A stretch of 64,000 bases of DNA, taken from NCBI GenBank assembly GCA_965223035.1, contig OZ244980.1:868001-932000 (forward strand), read 5' to 3'. Under the pieces are notes generated by a model. That model had not been told where the DNA came from and did no database searches. It worked only from the letters and a program-made list of their open reading frames with translations. The position numbers and the translations under genes were made by a program. Of this stretch, positions 42,620-52,129 are shown in pieces. Source of the DNA: CAMDPA01 sp965223035. Its GTDB lineage: Bacteria; Pseudomonadota; Alphaproteobacteria; Rhizobiales; Hyphomicrobiaceae. Position 1 is the first letter of the stretch; every line of letters starts with the position of its first letter.

Positions 42620-44590
42620 TCAGCCGATTTTGCCGCCTTGCTTCTTGGTGATGGCGACCACGGACGGACGCGGTGGCATGTCGGGTTTGAAGTCCGGCCA
42701 ACGCGTCGACGGGCTGTCAAACGTGCCCTTGCTGGTGTTGTCCACCCGCTCGCCCGGATGCTGCACGGCCACGAAGAAGGTCGTCAGATCCGGCGTCAAC
42801 TCCGGTCCGCACAGCTCCGCGCCGTTGGGCACGCGGAAGAACAACTTGCAGGTGCCGCGCGCTTGGCCTTCCGTCTCCATCGCCCAGACACCGTCGGCGC
42901 GCCCGGTACGGCTCGGTTTGTTGCCGTCAGTCGCCACCCACAGGCGTCCCGCCGAATCGCAAACGGCATTGTCCGGCATGCCAAACCAGCCGTCCTTGGA
43001 GGTCGCCGGGTTGAAGCTCGCGCCGAGCTCGGCCATGGAGGGATCGCCGCACTTGACCAGGATCTCCCATTTGAAGCGGGTCGCAGCATGGTCGAGCCGG
43101 TCCGGGATGATCTCGATGATGTGACCGAACGGATTGGGCGCGCGCGGGTTGGCGGCGTCCTCCATGCCAGCCTTGCGCTTGTCGTTGTTGGTCAACATCA
43201 CATAGACCTTGTTGGTCTTTTGGTTGACCTCGATATCCTCCGGGCGATCCATCTTGGTGGCACCGAGCGCGTCGCCGGCCAGCCGGGCATTGATCACGAC
43301 TTCGGCTTGGTCCTTGAAGCCGCCTTCGACGGTCAGCTGGCCTTGACCGTGCACCAGGGGCAGCCATTCACCACTGCCGTCCGCGTTGAATCTGGCGACG
43401 TAAAGGGTGCCACGGTTCAACAGATTTTTGTTGGCGGCGCGATTGGCCACGTCGACGACGCCGTCCGTCACGAACTTGTAGACGTAGTCGAAGCGCTGAT
43501 CGTCACCTGAATACACCACGAAGCGGCCGTCAGCGTTGATGACATTGCCGGCACCCTCATGCTTGAACCGGCCCAGCGCGGTGCGTTTGACGGGCATCGA
43601 GACCGGGTCCAGGGGGTCGATCTCGACCACCCATCCGAACCGGTTCCACTCGTTGGGCTCGCGGTCGATGTTGAAGCGATCGTAATAGGCGCCCCAATAG
43701 TAGCCATTGCCCGGCGCGCCGTACCGCTTAAGCACCGCCTCATTGGGCTTGCCCTCGCGGCTGCCACCAAAATAGCCGTGGAAATTCTCCTCGCAGCTCA
43801 ACCAGGTTCCCCAGGGGGTCATGGCGCCGGCGCAGTTGTTCAGCATGCCCTTGACCTTGGTGCCGGTCGGATCGGCCTTGGTTTTCATCAGGGGATGGCC
43901 GGCGGCGGGACCGGAGATCTTCATGTCGGTCTCGGCGGTGATGCGACGATTATAGGGGCTGTCGGCGACCACGGCCCACGTGCCGCTGGTCTTTTTGATC
44001 TCCAATACCGAGCCGCCGTGCGCCATCATTTCGATGTCCGCAATCTGCTTGGTCATGCCAACGAACTTGGCCATCCTATCTTGCCGGCCAAGACCTGGGA
44101 ACATCAGCTCTTCGTTGGTGTACTCATGATTGACGACGAGCAGGCCGTGCTCGCTTGAACCGTTGACTGGCAGATAGCCGAGAAAATCGTTGTTGTAGCC
44201 GAATTGCTTGGCTTGCGCCGTCGCCGTCTGCCGCATCGGATCGAAGGCGGGCGCACCGCTTTCCACCCGATCGCCCCACCGGATCAAAACGTCCGCCTGG
44301 TAGCCAGCGGCCACGTGAATGGTCTCATCGGAGCCGGCGGTCACCTCCGGAAAATTAAACGACGGCGTGGTGTTGGCGGCTTCCGCCCGGGCCCGGCCGG
44401 CCGCGGCCAGTGCCAGCGGAGACACCGTGGCCGCGATGGCGGTGACGGCCATCAGCCCGCCGATCATATCGCGGCGCGACAACCGCTCGGCAATCATGTC
44501 GCCCATGGTGGGGTTGGAGGAGCCGTTGCTTGGCGTGTCGTCGGCGTGTTCGAATTCGTCCGCACGGGACCAATACGTGCTGTCGTCCAT
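42620..44590 (-). CDS. phoX: PhoX-family (DUF839) phosphatase, Tat-exported
   Basis: 656 aa. A Tat signal (LSRRDMIGGLMAVTAIAAT) lies about 38-70 residues from the start, ending near AAAGRARA. The body is PhoX-like: LLVVNHEYTNEELMFPG, GGSVLEI, NNCAGAMTPWGTWLSCEENFHGYF, GRFKHEGAG, SGDDQRFDYVYKFV, DRPEDIEVN. PhoX are calcium/iron alkaline phosphatases of the periplasm. The start ATG 44590 (MDDSTYWSRADEFE) gives the usual long pre-Tat leader. Confidence 0.9.
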   Translation of the reverse strand: MDDSTYWSRADEFEHADDTPSNGSSNPTMGDMIAERLSRRDMIGGLMAVTAIAATVSPLALAAAGRARAEAANTTPSFNFPEVTAGSDETIHVAAGYQADVLIRWGDRVESGAPAFDPMRQTATAQAKQFGYNNDFLGYLPVNGSSEHGLLVVNHEYTNEELMFPGLGRQDRMAKFVGMTKQIADIEMMAHGGSVLEIKKTSGTWAVVADSPYNRRITAETDMKISGPAAGHPLMKTKADPTGTKVKGMLNNCAGAMTPWGTWLSCEENFHGYFGGSREGKPNEAVLKRYGAPGNGYYWGAYYDRFNIDREPNEWNRFGWVVEIDPLDPVSMPVKRTALGRFKHEGAGNVINADGRFVVYSGDDQRFDYVYKFVTDGVVDVANRAANKNLLNRGTLYVARFNADGSGEWLPLVHGQGQLTVEGGFKDQAEVVINARLAGDALGATKMDRPEDIEVNQKTNKVYVMLTNNDKRKAGMEDAANPRAPNPFGHIIEIIPDRLDHAATRFKWEILVKCGDPSMAELGASFNPATSKDGWFGMPDNAVCDSAGRLWVATDGNKPSRTGRADGVWAMETEGQARGTCKLFFRVPNGAELCGPELTPDLTTFFVAVQHPGERVDNTSKGTFDSPSTRWPDFKPDMPPRPSVVAITKKQGGKIG

Positions 44591-44800
44591 CAGAATCCTC
44601 ACCTGACGAAGCCTGTTTGACCTTGGTCTGCGTAGCGCAACCGGATGACGATTGGGTGACGGCCTGTGGGGCACCGCGTCGCGTGCGTGGCCGCGAGCAT
44701 CACATGTCAGATGAGCCTCGGCTCGATCACCAGTTCAAGCACAATGATCGCGGCGGACGCGGTGGCAGGCGTTGCTCGGCATGTTCACCTCCTCACGTCC

Positions 44801-45721
44801 TCAAGGTGCGGCGAGCAGCTCGGTTTGGGCGAGCTGCAGGGCGAGCCAAACGAGCACCGGCAGCAACAAAATTGTCAAGATCGTCGAGGTGACGATGGTG
44901 CCGGCCACGTCTGCGGGCCGCGCCGCGTAGCGTTGGGCGAAGATATGGTTGACGACCGCGGATGGCATGACGGCCATCAAGAAGGCGACGCCGGCGCTTG
45001 TGCCGGTAAGACCGACGATGTTGACGACGATGAGACCAACGACGGCGCCGATCACAAGGCGCGTGACCGACAACGCAGCAGCGCGCCGCAGGTCGACGAC
45101 CTTCAAGCGTGCCAGCGCGGTCCCCAACAGCAGCAGCATGGACGGGATGACGATGCTGCCTAACATCCGTGTCGTCTCCGCGACCATAACCGGCACCCGG
45201 ATGCCGGTGGAGAACACGATCAAGACCAACGCGACGGCGTAAATCAGCGGTTGGTTGATCAGATGGCGAACATGCAACTCGCCGGCCGTGATCGCCGGGC
45301 CCAGCGTGAATTGCATCAGTGCGATCATAAAGAAATAGGACACGCCAAGCGCCAAGCCCCGTTCGCCGAAGGTCAACAGGACGACCGGCAGGCCGATGTT
45401 GCCCGAGTTCGGCAGCATCAGCAGCGGCAGAAAGGCGTTGGCGGGGAGCCGCAAGGCGGCGAGGCAGACAATGCCGAGAGCGCCGGCGATGGCCACCGCC
45501 AACGCGGCCGACACCGCCATCTGCCAGAACTGGGTGAGATCGAGGTCGAGCGAGGTCAGCGATGAGAACACCAGGCAAGGCGTTCCAATCCGCAACACCA
45601 GTAAGGTGATGGTCTCCGCGTCAAAAGGTTGGTCGGTGATGACCCAAAGATAGCCGATGGCAGTAATGATGAAAATCGGGCTCGTTACCGAGATCAGCTC
45701 GAAGAGCACGCTTGCCCTCAT
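44801..45721 (-). CDS. AEC-family (auxin efflux carrier-like) transporter
   Basis: 306 aa with about ten hydrophobic segments and the AEC motif LPNSGNIGLPVVLL in the middle (near 103-116), plus PSAVVNHIFAQRY near the C-terminus. Inner membrane carrier; substrate unknown, related members export organic acids or auxin-like compounds. ATG 45721. Between phoX and a region of Family 2 repeat. Confidence 0.85.
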   Translation of the reverse strand: MRASVLFELISVTSPIFIITAIGYLWVITDQPFDAETITLLVLRIGTPCLVFSSLTSLDLDLTQFWQMAVSAALAVAIAGALGIVCLAALRLPANAFLPLLMLPNSGNIGLPVVLLTFGERGLALGVSYFFMIALMQFTLGPAITAGELHVRHLINQPLIYAVALVLIVFSTGIRVPVMVAETTRMLGSIVIPSMLLLLGTALARLKVVDLRRAAALSVTRLVIGAVVGLIVVNIVGLTGTSAGVAFLMAVMPSAVVNHIFAQRYAARPADVAGTIVTSTILTILLLPVLVWLALQLAQTELLAAP

Positions 45722-45847
45722 ATAATCGGTTGCTTGCGGCCAGCACAGTGCGTGCCTTCGCGCCGGCCGGCAAGCCGTCGACCGCGTCAATTCGTCGAGC
45801 GATCACATCGAACTCAAGCGTGTCAGTTAGCCGGTGCCAGACCGTCC

Positions 45848-45960
45848 TCGCCCGGCCGCCCCCATATCATGCCCGTGCGTCACGCCTGTATGTCACGCTT
45901 GTTTGGCTGGCCGGGCTGGGAGCGGGCCGGCACGGCGATTGCGCCTTAGGCGGTCATGAG
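45848..45960. repeat. Family 2 repeat, diverged hairpin
   Basis: GGCTGGCCGGGCTGGGAGCGG, GGCCGGCACGGCG and GCGCCTTAGGCGGTCATGAG are clear; the left hairpin arm and CTAG have decayed. The rest of the 45722-46107 gap shows no gene. Confidence 0.65.
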
Positions 45961-46107
45961 CTGGTACGACGAGAACCCTTGCGCTGGAACTGGCCGCTGC
46001 AATCGGGATTCGGAGCGCGCGACCGCTGCGACACAATGGCCGCGGCGTCCGGCAATGCCGCGGCTTCGATGAGCGATCCGGTCAGTCGATCGGCGTTGCG
46101 GCCGAGC

Positions 46108-47202
46108 TCAAGCGGCCTTGGCTTGCGCCGACTGCAGCTTGGGCAGCACCTGCTCGGCCAATAGCACCATCGAGCGTCGGCCAAGGTCGCGATCGGCCCA
46201 GTCTTTACCGGCGTAGAGCAGGATTCCAAATTCCCCGGTCTTCTCGCGGAACGCCATCAGATCGTCCGCGACCTTGTCGGGCGTGCCCCAGGTCACCAAC
46301 TCGTCCATCACAAAATCCAAGGTCACTGCATCGTCGCTCATGCTCTGGTCGGGCTTGAACAGGTTGGATCGGCCGGCCTTTTTGAGCTTGGTCAGAAGCT
46401 GGGTGTAATAGAACCGATACGGACTGTCCGGAGACAAGGCATAGCGACGGGCGGTGTCGAGGTCGTCGGCGACGAAAATGCTGCGGGCCACGCGCCAGTT
46501 GTCGGTGAGGGCCGGTCGGTTGGCGCGGGCGCAGCCTTCGGCATACTTCGGCCAGTGCGAGGCGATCCACTGCGGCAGCAGGAAGTTGGCGGAGATCGGA
46601 TCCCAGCCGCGCGCCGCCGCTTCCGTCACGCCCTTGGAGAAGGGGGCGACCGCCGTCACGATGATGGGGGGGTGAGGGCGCTGCAGCGGCTTCGGTAACA
46701 GACCTTGACCAATGTCCGGCACCAGCGTGCGTTTGGTGGTGATGGTCCAGTATTTGCCTTCGATGTCATAGGGTGCCTCGGATTCCCAAATCTTCAACAC
46801 CGCGTTGATGCCTTCAAGGAACATCGCGTTCCGGTCGGCGTCGAGATTGCCGAACACCTCAGCATCGGACGGCAACCCACCCGGCGAGATGCCAAAATTG
46901 AAGCGTCCGTCCAGCAGATGGTCGAGCATGGCGATGTTGGCGGCAACGGCAGCGGGATGGGTGTTCGGCATGTTGACGGTGCCGGTGCCCAAACGCATGG
47001 ATTTCACCCGATCGACCAGGGTAGATATGAACATCGTGCACGACGTGATGTTCTCCGCCTGATCGGTCGAATGCTCGCCACAGTAGGCCTCGCTGAAACC
47101 CAGCTCATCGGCAAGAATAAAGGCCTCGCGGTCTTCGCTCAGCGATTGGCGCCAGTCCTTGTCCAGCGGATGGATCGGCATGGTAAAAAAACCAAGTTTC
47201 AT
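46108..47202 (-). CDS. LLM-class flavin-dependent oxidoreductase (luciferase-like monooxygenase)
   Basis: 364 aa TIM-barrel flavoprotein. Family stretches: MKLGFFTMPIHP at the start, DELGFSEAYCGEHSTD, RLGTGTVNMPNTHPAAVA, LDGRFNFGISPGGLPSD and PHPPIIVTAV. Such enzymes oxidise small organic compounds with FMNH2. Substrate unknown. Downstream of the LysR gene on the same strand, with 316 bp between. Confidence 0.9.
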   Translation of the reverse strand: MKLGFFTMPIHPLDKDWRQSLSEDREAFILADELGFSEAYCGEHSTDQAENITSCTMFISTLVDRVKSMRLGTGTVNMPNTHPAAVAANIAMLDHLLDGRFNFGISPGGLPSDAEVFGNLDADRNAMFLEGINAVLKIWESEAPYDIEGKYWTITTKRTLVPDIGQGLLPKPLQRPHPPIIVTAVAPFSKGVTEAAARGWDPISANFLLPQWIASHWPKYAEGCARANRPALTDNWRVARSIFVADDLDTARRYALSPDSPYRFYYTQLLTKLKKAGRSNLFKPDQSMSDDAVTLDFVMDELVTWGTPDKVADDLMAFREKTGEFGILLYAGKDWADRDLGRRSMVLLAEQVLPKLQSAQAKAA

Positions 47203-47499
47203 CGGGCATCGCTCCTGTTGGCGAAAGCAACCGGCGTTACCTTGGGCTCACAATGGGTCCGCGTTAACGCCGCAAGTTGCCTGTTATGCGTCATTCAACC
47301 TCACACCTTCAGCCGAGACCACCATCGCGCTTCCCCGCCCGGATGGTGCCAACTAACCCTGCCATGCTTTAGCGCCATCTAAAGCCGAAAACACGCTTTT
47401 AATCAGTAGTTTAGGTCGCGCCAATGCAGCGTGGCTGGTGTCGAAGGTCTCTGTTTGCCAGAATTGCCTAATCAAGAGAAATGATAGTTTTTGATGTGA

Positions 47500-47520
47500 G
47501 ACATAAGAAGTTCTTATGTC
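47500..47520. promoter_or_regulatory. Perfect 10-bp palindrome at the lysR 3' end
   Basis: GACATAAGAA-G-TTCTTATGTC overlaps the last bases of the lysR coding region and begins the spacer to the LLM oxidoreductase. Could be an operator for the LysR protein or a 3' stem. AT-rich, so a standard terminator is less likely. Confidence 0.55.
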
Positions 47521-48433
47521 ATGCCAAGGTGCTGCTACAGAACCCGCAAATGGCGGCGACCTCGCCGGCGATGGCCTCGGCGAAGGCCGCGGCGGCGGCC
47601 GACATGGTGCGGGCGGTAGGCTCGATCAAGACGTAGTCCCCGGTCAGTGACGGTCGCAGCGGGTGTAAATTGTGCTGATGCTGATCGATGTCGGGATAGC
47701 CAAGGCAGCCCGGTAGGATGGTCACCCAGTCCGATTTGGCCACCAGATCGAGCGTCGCCATCATGGCATCAAGTTCCAAGACGGTGCTGACATCGGCGCC
47801 CTGGGCGGCCAGATAGGTGTCCAGCTTCTCCCGCCGGGCGTTGCTGGGCCCTGGCAGAACAAGCTTCAAGGGTCCGAGCGTCGACAGCTCGACCGCCGAC
47901 AGATGTGGCCGTGCGCAGGTTGGCGCCGTTACCAGCAATTCGATGTCGCGCGCAATGTGACGGGCGCGCAGGCCGCGCACCGCTTGGCCCGGTGGAACGA
48001 TCGCAAAATCCATGCGGCCGCCCGTGACCTCTTCGGTCAGCGCCGCGGAATAGGCCTCGGTGATCTGCACCTCGACCAGCGGATACTGGGTCGTGAAACG
48101 ATCGAGTGCCGGCGCCAACGCGGCACGGGTGATGCTGGGCATCAAGCCGGCGTGAAGGGTGCCGGTGATCTGGCCGGCCAGCTCATCGAGGTCCTCGCCA
48201 ATGCCGCTGATCTCGCGCAGGATGCGGGTCGCCCTCGGATAAAGGCGCTCGGCGTACGGTGTCGGTGCGACGCCCGCGGCGGTTCGCTCAAACAGGCGTA
48301 CCGCAAGCGTCGCCTCCAACTCCTTGAGCCGCATGCTAAGCGCTGACTGGGTGGCGTGGATGCGCTTTGCTGCGGCAGTCAGCGAACCGTCCTCATAGAC
48401 GGCAACGAAGGTGCGCAACAGCTGGAACTTCAT
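47519..48433 (-). CDS. LysR-family transcriptional regulator
   Basis: 304 aa from ATG 48433 (MKFQLLRTFVAVYEDGSLTAAAKR); ATG 48442 is an equal alternative. N-terminal winged helix-turn-helix (AAAKRIHATQSALSMRLKELE) and a C-terminal LysR substrate domain (from about 90). Candidate targets are the LLM oxidoreductase downstream and the divergent Gfo/Idh/MocA gene. Effector unknown. Confidence 0.93.
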   Translation of the reverse strand: MKFQLLRTFVAVYEDGSLTAAAKRIHATQSALSMRLKELEATLAVRLFERTAAGVAPTPYAERLYPRATRILREISGIGEDLDELAGQITGTLHAGLMPSITRAALAPALDRFTTQYPLVEVQITEAYSAALTEEVTGGRMDFAIVPPGQAVRGLRARHIARDIELLVTAPTCARPHLSAVELSTLGPLKLVLPGPSNARREKLDTYLAAQGADVSTVLELDAMMATLDLVAKSDWVTILPGCLGYPDIDQHQHNLHPLRPSLTGDYVLIEPTARTMSAAAAAFAEAIAGEVAAICGFCSSTLA

Positions 48434-48754
48434 AGCTTCCATCGGATTTTCTAATACTAAATCGACAACATCATAAGGCTTTTTGATATCTTGGTCCAAC
48501 CGGGCTTGCTCAAGCGTTGCCGCATTGGCTGCACTCATCCCGCGCCCTACCCGGCCTAAGAATTACGTTGGCGCAGTGCAGCCTTTCAGCTTCAATGGCG
48601 GCCGATCGGTGTTGATTGGCGGCAATGGGCACTGACGGCGGCCGCGCGGATGTGCGCCAGAAGGCCGCCACGGCGGATCGGGTTGCTGGCGCGCCGACTG
48701 GCTGCAACCCAATGCGCAGGCTTGGTATGGGTGCTCGAGAAAGGACATTGATCA
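48434..48754. other. Divergent lysR/oxidoreductase intergenic region
   Basis: 321 bp that must hold both promoters. The lysR frame is open for 35 codons into it, without family likeness. No clear T-N11-A operator pair could be singled out by eye. Confidence 0.4.
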
Positions 48755-49750
48755 ATGATTAGGCTGGCGGTGGTGGGGTTTGGTTGGTGGGGCCAACACA
48801 TGGGCTCTCGGCTGGCCGATTCACAAAAAGTGCGCGTTGGTCTGATCGTCGAGCCCGATAGCGAACGCCAGCAGGTGGCACGCGCGCGCGATTTTGACGT
48901 GGTCGGCAGCTTTGAGCAGGCGCTCGCCCGCTCCGACGTCGATGCCGTCGTGCTCACTTCACCCAATACGCTGCACGAAAACCAGACGATCGCGGCGGCG
49001 CAGGCTGGCAAGCACGTGTTTTGCGAAAAGCCGTTCGCCCTAACGGCGGACGGCGCGCGACGGTCGATCGAAGCTTGCCGGGCTGCCGGCGTCACCGTCG
49101 GCGTCGGACATGAGCGCCGCTTCGAACCGGCCATCCAGCGGGTCAAGCGACTGATTGCGGCCGGCGAACTCGGCACCATCATGCACGCCGAAGCAGCGTT
49201 TTCCCACGACAAGCTGATCCATGTTCCCGTCGGCGATTGGCGCACCATGAAGGCGACGGCGCCTGCGGCCGCCATGACCGGTATGGGGATCCATTTGACG
49301 GACCTGCTCATTTCACTGTTCGGCCGGGTCGCCGCCCTGTCCGCATTCACGTCAGATCGCGTGCTGGGATGGGAGACCGGCGACACCGTGACGGCGCAGA
49401 TGAAATTTCATGACGGCATGACGGCGTCGTTCAGCGCCGTGCTCTATACGCCGCATTTCATCAGGCTGCATGTGTTTGGATCGAAGCGTTGGGTGGAGGT
49501 CATCAACTCAACGCACCCGGACACGCCCGGCGGCCTTGTCGATGTGGCGATCCACCAGACGGACGCTGCGCCGGTGAGAGAGCAGTTTGCCTGGAATGAT
49601 ACGGTGCGCGCCAACCTGGAGGCGTTCGCCGACGCGATCGAGGGGCGTGCGCCTTATCCGTTCACGCACGACGAGATCGTGCACAATATCGAGGTTCTGT
49701 GCGCCATCGCGCGGTCTGCCGACACCCTCACGGTGGAACGATTGGCCTAG
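48755..49750 (+). CDS. Gfo/Idh/MocA-family NAD(P)-dependent oxidoreductase
   Basis: 331 aa. N-terminal Rossmann fold (MIRLAVVGFGWWGQHM), VLTSPNTLH, GKHVFCEKPFALT with the conserved catalytic Lys, then VGVGHERRFEPAIQRVK and the C-terminal domain. Acts on sugars, inositols or similar compounds; substrate unknown. ATG 48755 has AAGGA upstream. Divergent from lysR. The TAG stop is the CTAG of the Family 1 repeat. Confidence 0.9.
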   Translation: MIRLAVVGFGWWGQHMGSRLADSQKVRVGLIVEPDSERQQVARARDFDVVGSFEQALARSDVDAVVLTSPNTLHENQTIAAAQAGKHVFCEKPFALTADGARRSIEACRAAGVTVGVGHERRFEPAIQRVKRLIAAGELGTIMHAEAAFSHDKLIHVPVGDWRTMKATAPAAAMTGMGIHLTDLLISLFGRVAALSAFTSDRVLGWETGDTVTAQMKFHDGMTASFSAVLYTPHFIRLHVFGSKRWVEVINSTHPDTPGGLVDVAIHQTDAAPVREQFAWNDTVRANLEAFADAIEGRAPYPFTHDEIVHNIEVLCAIARSADTLTVERLA

Positions 49751-49806
49751 AGCAACCTGCTTTTGATCGGGATCGTTCCCAATCCGATCAAAAGCAGGTT
49801 GCTCTA
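49747..49806. repeat. Family 1 repeat, module A only, perfect stem
   Basis: GAGCAACCTGCTTTTGATCGG pairs over 21 bp with its inverse at the other end. CTGCTTTTG/CAAAAGCAG differs from CTGCCTTTA/TAAAGGCAG on both arms. It abuts the following Family 2 copy. Confidence 0.87.
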
Positions 49807-49843
49807 CATCATGTCCGCCTTAGGCGGAAGCGCCGTGCCGGCC
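49805..49843. repeat. Family 2 repeat, 5' part, inverted
   Basis: ACATCATGTCCGCCTTAGGCGG followed by AAGCGCCGTGCCGGCC; the hairpin arm is missing. Confidence 0.7.
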
Positions 49844-49844
49844 T

Positions 49845-50075
49845 TCAATCCTGGTCCAAGTGGCGTGCGGCGTCGGTCGTCATCAGCGGCACCCCATCGC
49901 GAATCGGGAAGGCCAGACGGGCCGCGCGGCTGATCAGCTCTTGCCTGACGGGATCGTAGTCGAGCGAGGTCTTGGTCAGCGGACAGACCAGCAGTTCCAG
50001 CAGTTTGGGATCGACACCGGCGTTGCTGGTGTCGACGGAGACGGTTGGTTCGGGTGGTTCCTCAGCGGTCGTCAC
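49845..50075 (-). CDS. Trm112-family zinc-ribbon-like protein
   Basis: 76 aa. LLELLVCPLTKTSLDYDP and ELISRAARLAFPIRDGVPLM are the Trm112/YcaR signature. Related proteins activate methyltransferases; bacterial roles are mostly unknown. The extra 20 residues at the start are acidic and likely disordered. Last gene of cnoX-lonN-trm112, all on the minus strand, a cluster also common in other Alphaproteobacteria. Confidence 0.88.
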   Translation of the reverse strand: MTTAEEPPEPTVSVDTSNAGVDPKLLELLVCPLTKTSLDYDPVRQELISRAARLAFPIRDGVPLMTTDAARHLDQD

Positions 50076-50129
50076 AGCGGGCTCCGGCGCTCGATAGTTG
50101 CAGGCCTCGAATTGGCAAACATGGGCGCA

Positions 50130-50813
50130 TCACTGCAGCGTGCTCGCCCCACTGCTGCCCCCGGCGGCAATCGACATTTCGGCCAGCGCCGTGAGCACTT
50201 GCGCGCGCGATTTCAAATCGACCGCTTCAAGCAGCGCCTGCTTCTCCTCCGGGCCGAACGGACTCATGGCGGAGAGGCCGTTCACTAACGGTTCCAGCGG
50301 CGCACGGGCGATGGCATTCCAATCGGCCTCCAGCCGACTGACCGCGAGATAGCTTTTGAGCACGGCCATCAGGCCATCGCGGTCAACCTGCGGCTCGGTT
50401 TGATCGGGCTGCAAATCTGCGGCGAATTGATCGTAGCTGACGTTGGCGATCCGGTAGGGGCGCGTCGTCTGGACTTCCCGCAGTACCTCAAACCGTGCAA
50501 TCCCGGTGAGCACGATATGCATACGGCCGTCGGTCAATTCCTGATACGCCGTCAGTCGTCCGCAGCATCCGATCGCCTTCAACGGCGATGCCTTGCCCTC
50601 AGGGCTTTCCACCTCGATCGCGGTTTGCTCCGGCTGAATAATGCCGAGCACCCGGTTGTTCGACAAAACATCGTCAATCATGTCGAGATAGCGCGGTTCA
50701 AAAATGTTGAGCGGCAACTCCGATCGCGGCAAGACAATCACGCCGCGTAACGGGAACACCGGAATCTCAGTCGGCAGATCTCTGGTGTCACGATACCGAT
50801 CAAGCGGGGCCAT
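50130..50813 (-). CDS. LON N-terminal-type (substrate-binding) domain protein
   Basis: 227 aa with a stand-alone Lon N domain: IPVFPLRGVIVLPRSELPLNIFEPRYLDMIDD, GIIQPE, IGCCGRLTAYQELTDGRMHIVLTGIARF. No ATPase or protease domain. Function uncertain. ATG 50813 has AAGGA 5 nt upstream; the frame extends further up without likeness. 54 bp before trm112. Confidence 0.9.
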   Translation of the reverse strand: MAPLDRYRDTRDLPTEIPVFPLRGVIVLPRSELPLNIFEPRYLDMIDDVLSNNRVLGIIQPEQTAIEVESPEGKASPLKAIGCCGRLTAYQELTDGRMHIVLTGIARFEVLREVQTTRPYRIANVSYDQFAADLQPDQTEPQVDRDGLMAVLKSYLAVSRLEADWNAIARAPLEPLVNGLSAMSPFGPEEKQALLEAVDLKSRAQVLTALAEMSIAAGGSSGASTLQ

Positions 50814-51130
50814 GCTATCCTTCTCGCCGTAACGGCCTAAGCAGTTGCTCAATGCGACGCTCAACCGTTGAGCGCCGGCCAGCTGACCATCGGAACCCGT
50901 CGGACTCCGATTGAGCCAAGCAACCCAAATGTGCGATCGACCGTGAGCGGGTCAATCACAGTCTGGACGCGGCCCTCCTCAGTTCGGTGCGGACCGCCTC
51001 AGCGACGGCGCCGCTTCCATTGAGTCGCGGGGCCGAGCCGTATCAACCGATCATGCTCGCGGCGTTGCCGTCTCCACAACCATGATCTGACCGGGATCCT
51101 TGCCCGACGCCGCCCCGATTGGATGACGCC
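50814..51130. other. Intergenic region, no supported gene
   Basis: 317 bp between cnoX and lonN, the widest gap in this cluster. No repeat family copy or gene seen. Confidence 0.4.
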
Positions 51131-52063
51131 TTAGGAGAACAGCAACGAGGACAAGCGCCGGCGTCCCTCGATGGTCTGCGGGTCCTTCGGACCCCAGGCA
51201 TCGAACAGTTTGACCAACTCTTTGCGAGCGGCCTGCTCGCTCCAATTGCGATCGCGACCGATCGAGTTCAACAGATGCGTGACTGCTCGCTCCTTGTCGC
51301 CTTGTGCCGCAGCCGCCAACGCAGCATCAATACGCGCTTGGTGATCGGATGGATCTTTTTCGACCTTGGCCTCCAAAGCCGCGCTGTCGACCGCTGATCC
51401 GGCCCGCTTGGCCAACTCTATGGCAGCCTCCACGCTGACGATGACGCCGGCCCCCTTCTGGTTGGGCGGGACCAAGGCAATGGTCTGCTCTGCCCGTTCC
51501 ACGTCGCCGCTTTGTAGGTAACATCGTGCCAAACCGGCAATGGCATGCACGTTTTGCTGGTCTTGTTGCAAGATGGTGGCATAGACCTCGGCCGCACCTT
51601 GCAGATCGCCGGCTTCAAGCGCCTGGTCGGCAGCCTCAAGGGCCACCTTGACGTCGGCCGCGCCCTCCTCGCCCAGCAGTCGGTCGATGAATTCCTTAAT
51701 CGCGCTTTCCGGCTGCAACCCCATGAAGCCGTCTAGCGGTCGCCCGTCGCGAAACGCATAAACGGTGGGCAGCGATTGGATCCGCAACTGGCCGGGAATT
51801 GACGGGTGCTGATCGACATTGAGCTTGACCAACCTGAGCTTGCCGGCGTAGCTGCGCACCACCTTTTCCAACACCGGTGCCAACTGCTTGCACGGACCGC
51901 ACCAATCCGCCCAGAAATCGACCAACACCAGCGCTTGCTTCGACGCTTCCAGCACGTCCTGCTTGAAGTTGGCCGTGCTGGTCTCCTTGACCAGGTCTGA
52001 TCCAACCAAGCCATCGGCGGCGGACGACGCCTCGGGGTTGGGCTTGCGAAAACCAAAGTCCAT
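51131..52063 (-). CDS. cnoX: Thioredoxin-fold co-chaperone with TPR region (CnoX/YbbN-like)
   Basis: 310 aa. Thioredoxin domain (about 25-130) with active site WCGPC (Cys55, Cys58), then tetratricopeptide-like helices to the end (ALEAGDLQGAAEVYATILQQDQQNVHAIAGLARCYLQSGDVERAEQ). E. coli CnoX lacks one Cys, but many alphaproteobacterial forms keep both. It protects proteins against oxidation and hands them to chaperones. ATG 52063 with AGGAG 9 nt upstream. Confidence 0.88.
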   Translation of the reverse strand: MDFGFRKPNPEASSAADGLVGSDLVKETSTANFKQDVLEASKQALVLVDFWADWCGPCKQLAPVLEKVVRSYAGKLRLVKLNVDQHPSIPGQLRIQSLPTVYAFRDGRPLDGFMGLQPESAIKEFIDRLLGEEGAADVKVALEAADQALEAGDLQGAAEVYATILQQDQQNVHAIAGLARCYLQSGDVERAEQTIALVPPNQKGAGVIVSVEAAIELAKRAGSAVDSAALEAKVEKDPSDHQARIDAALAAAAQGDKERAVTHLLNSIGRDRNWSEQAARKELVKLFDAWGPKDPQTIEGRRRLSSLLFS

Positions 52064-52129
52064 GCACACTCTCTCCTTTGTCAGTGGGCGGTAGGAGCCG
52101 ATCCCGGGCGGCGGTTGTCGCCGCCAAAC

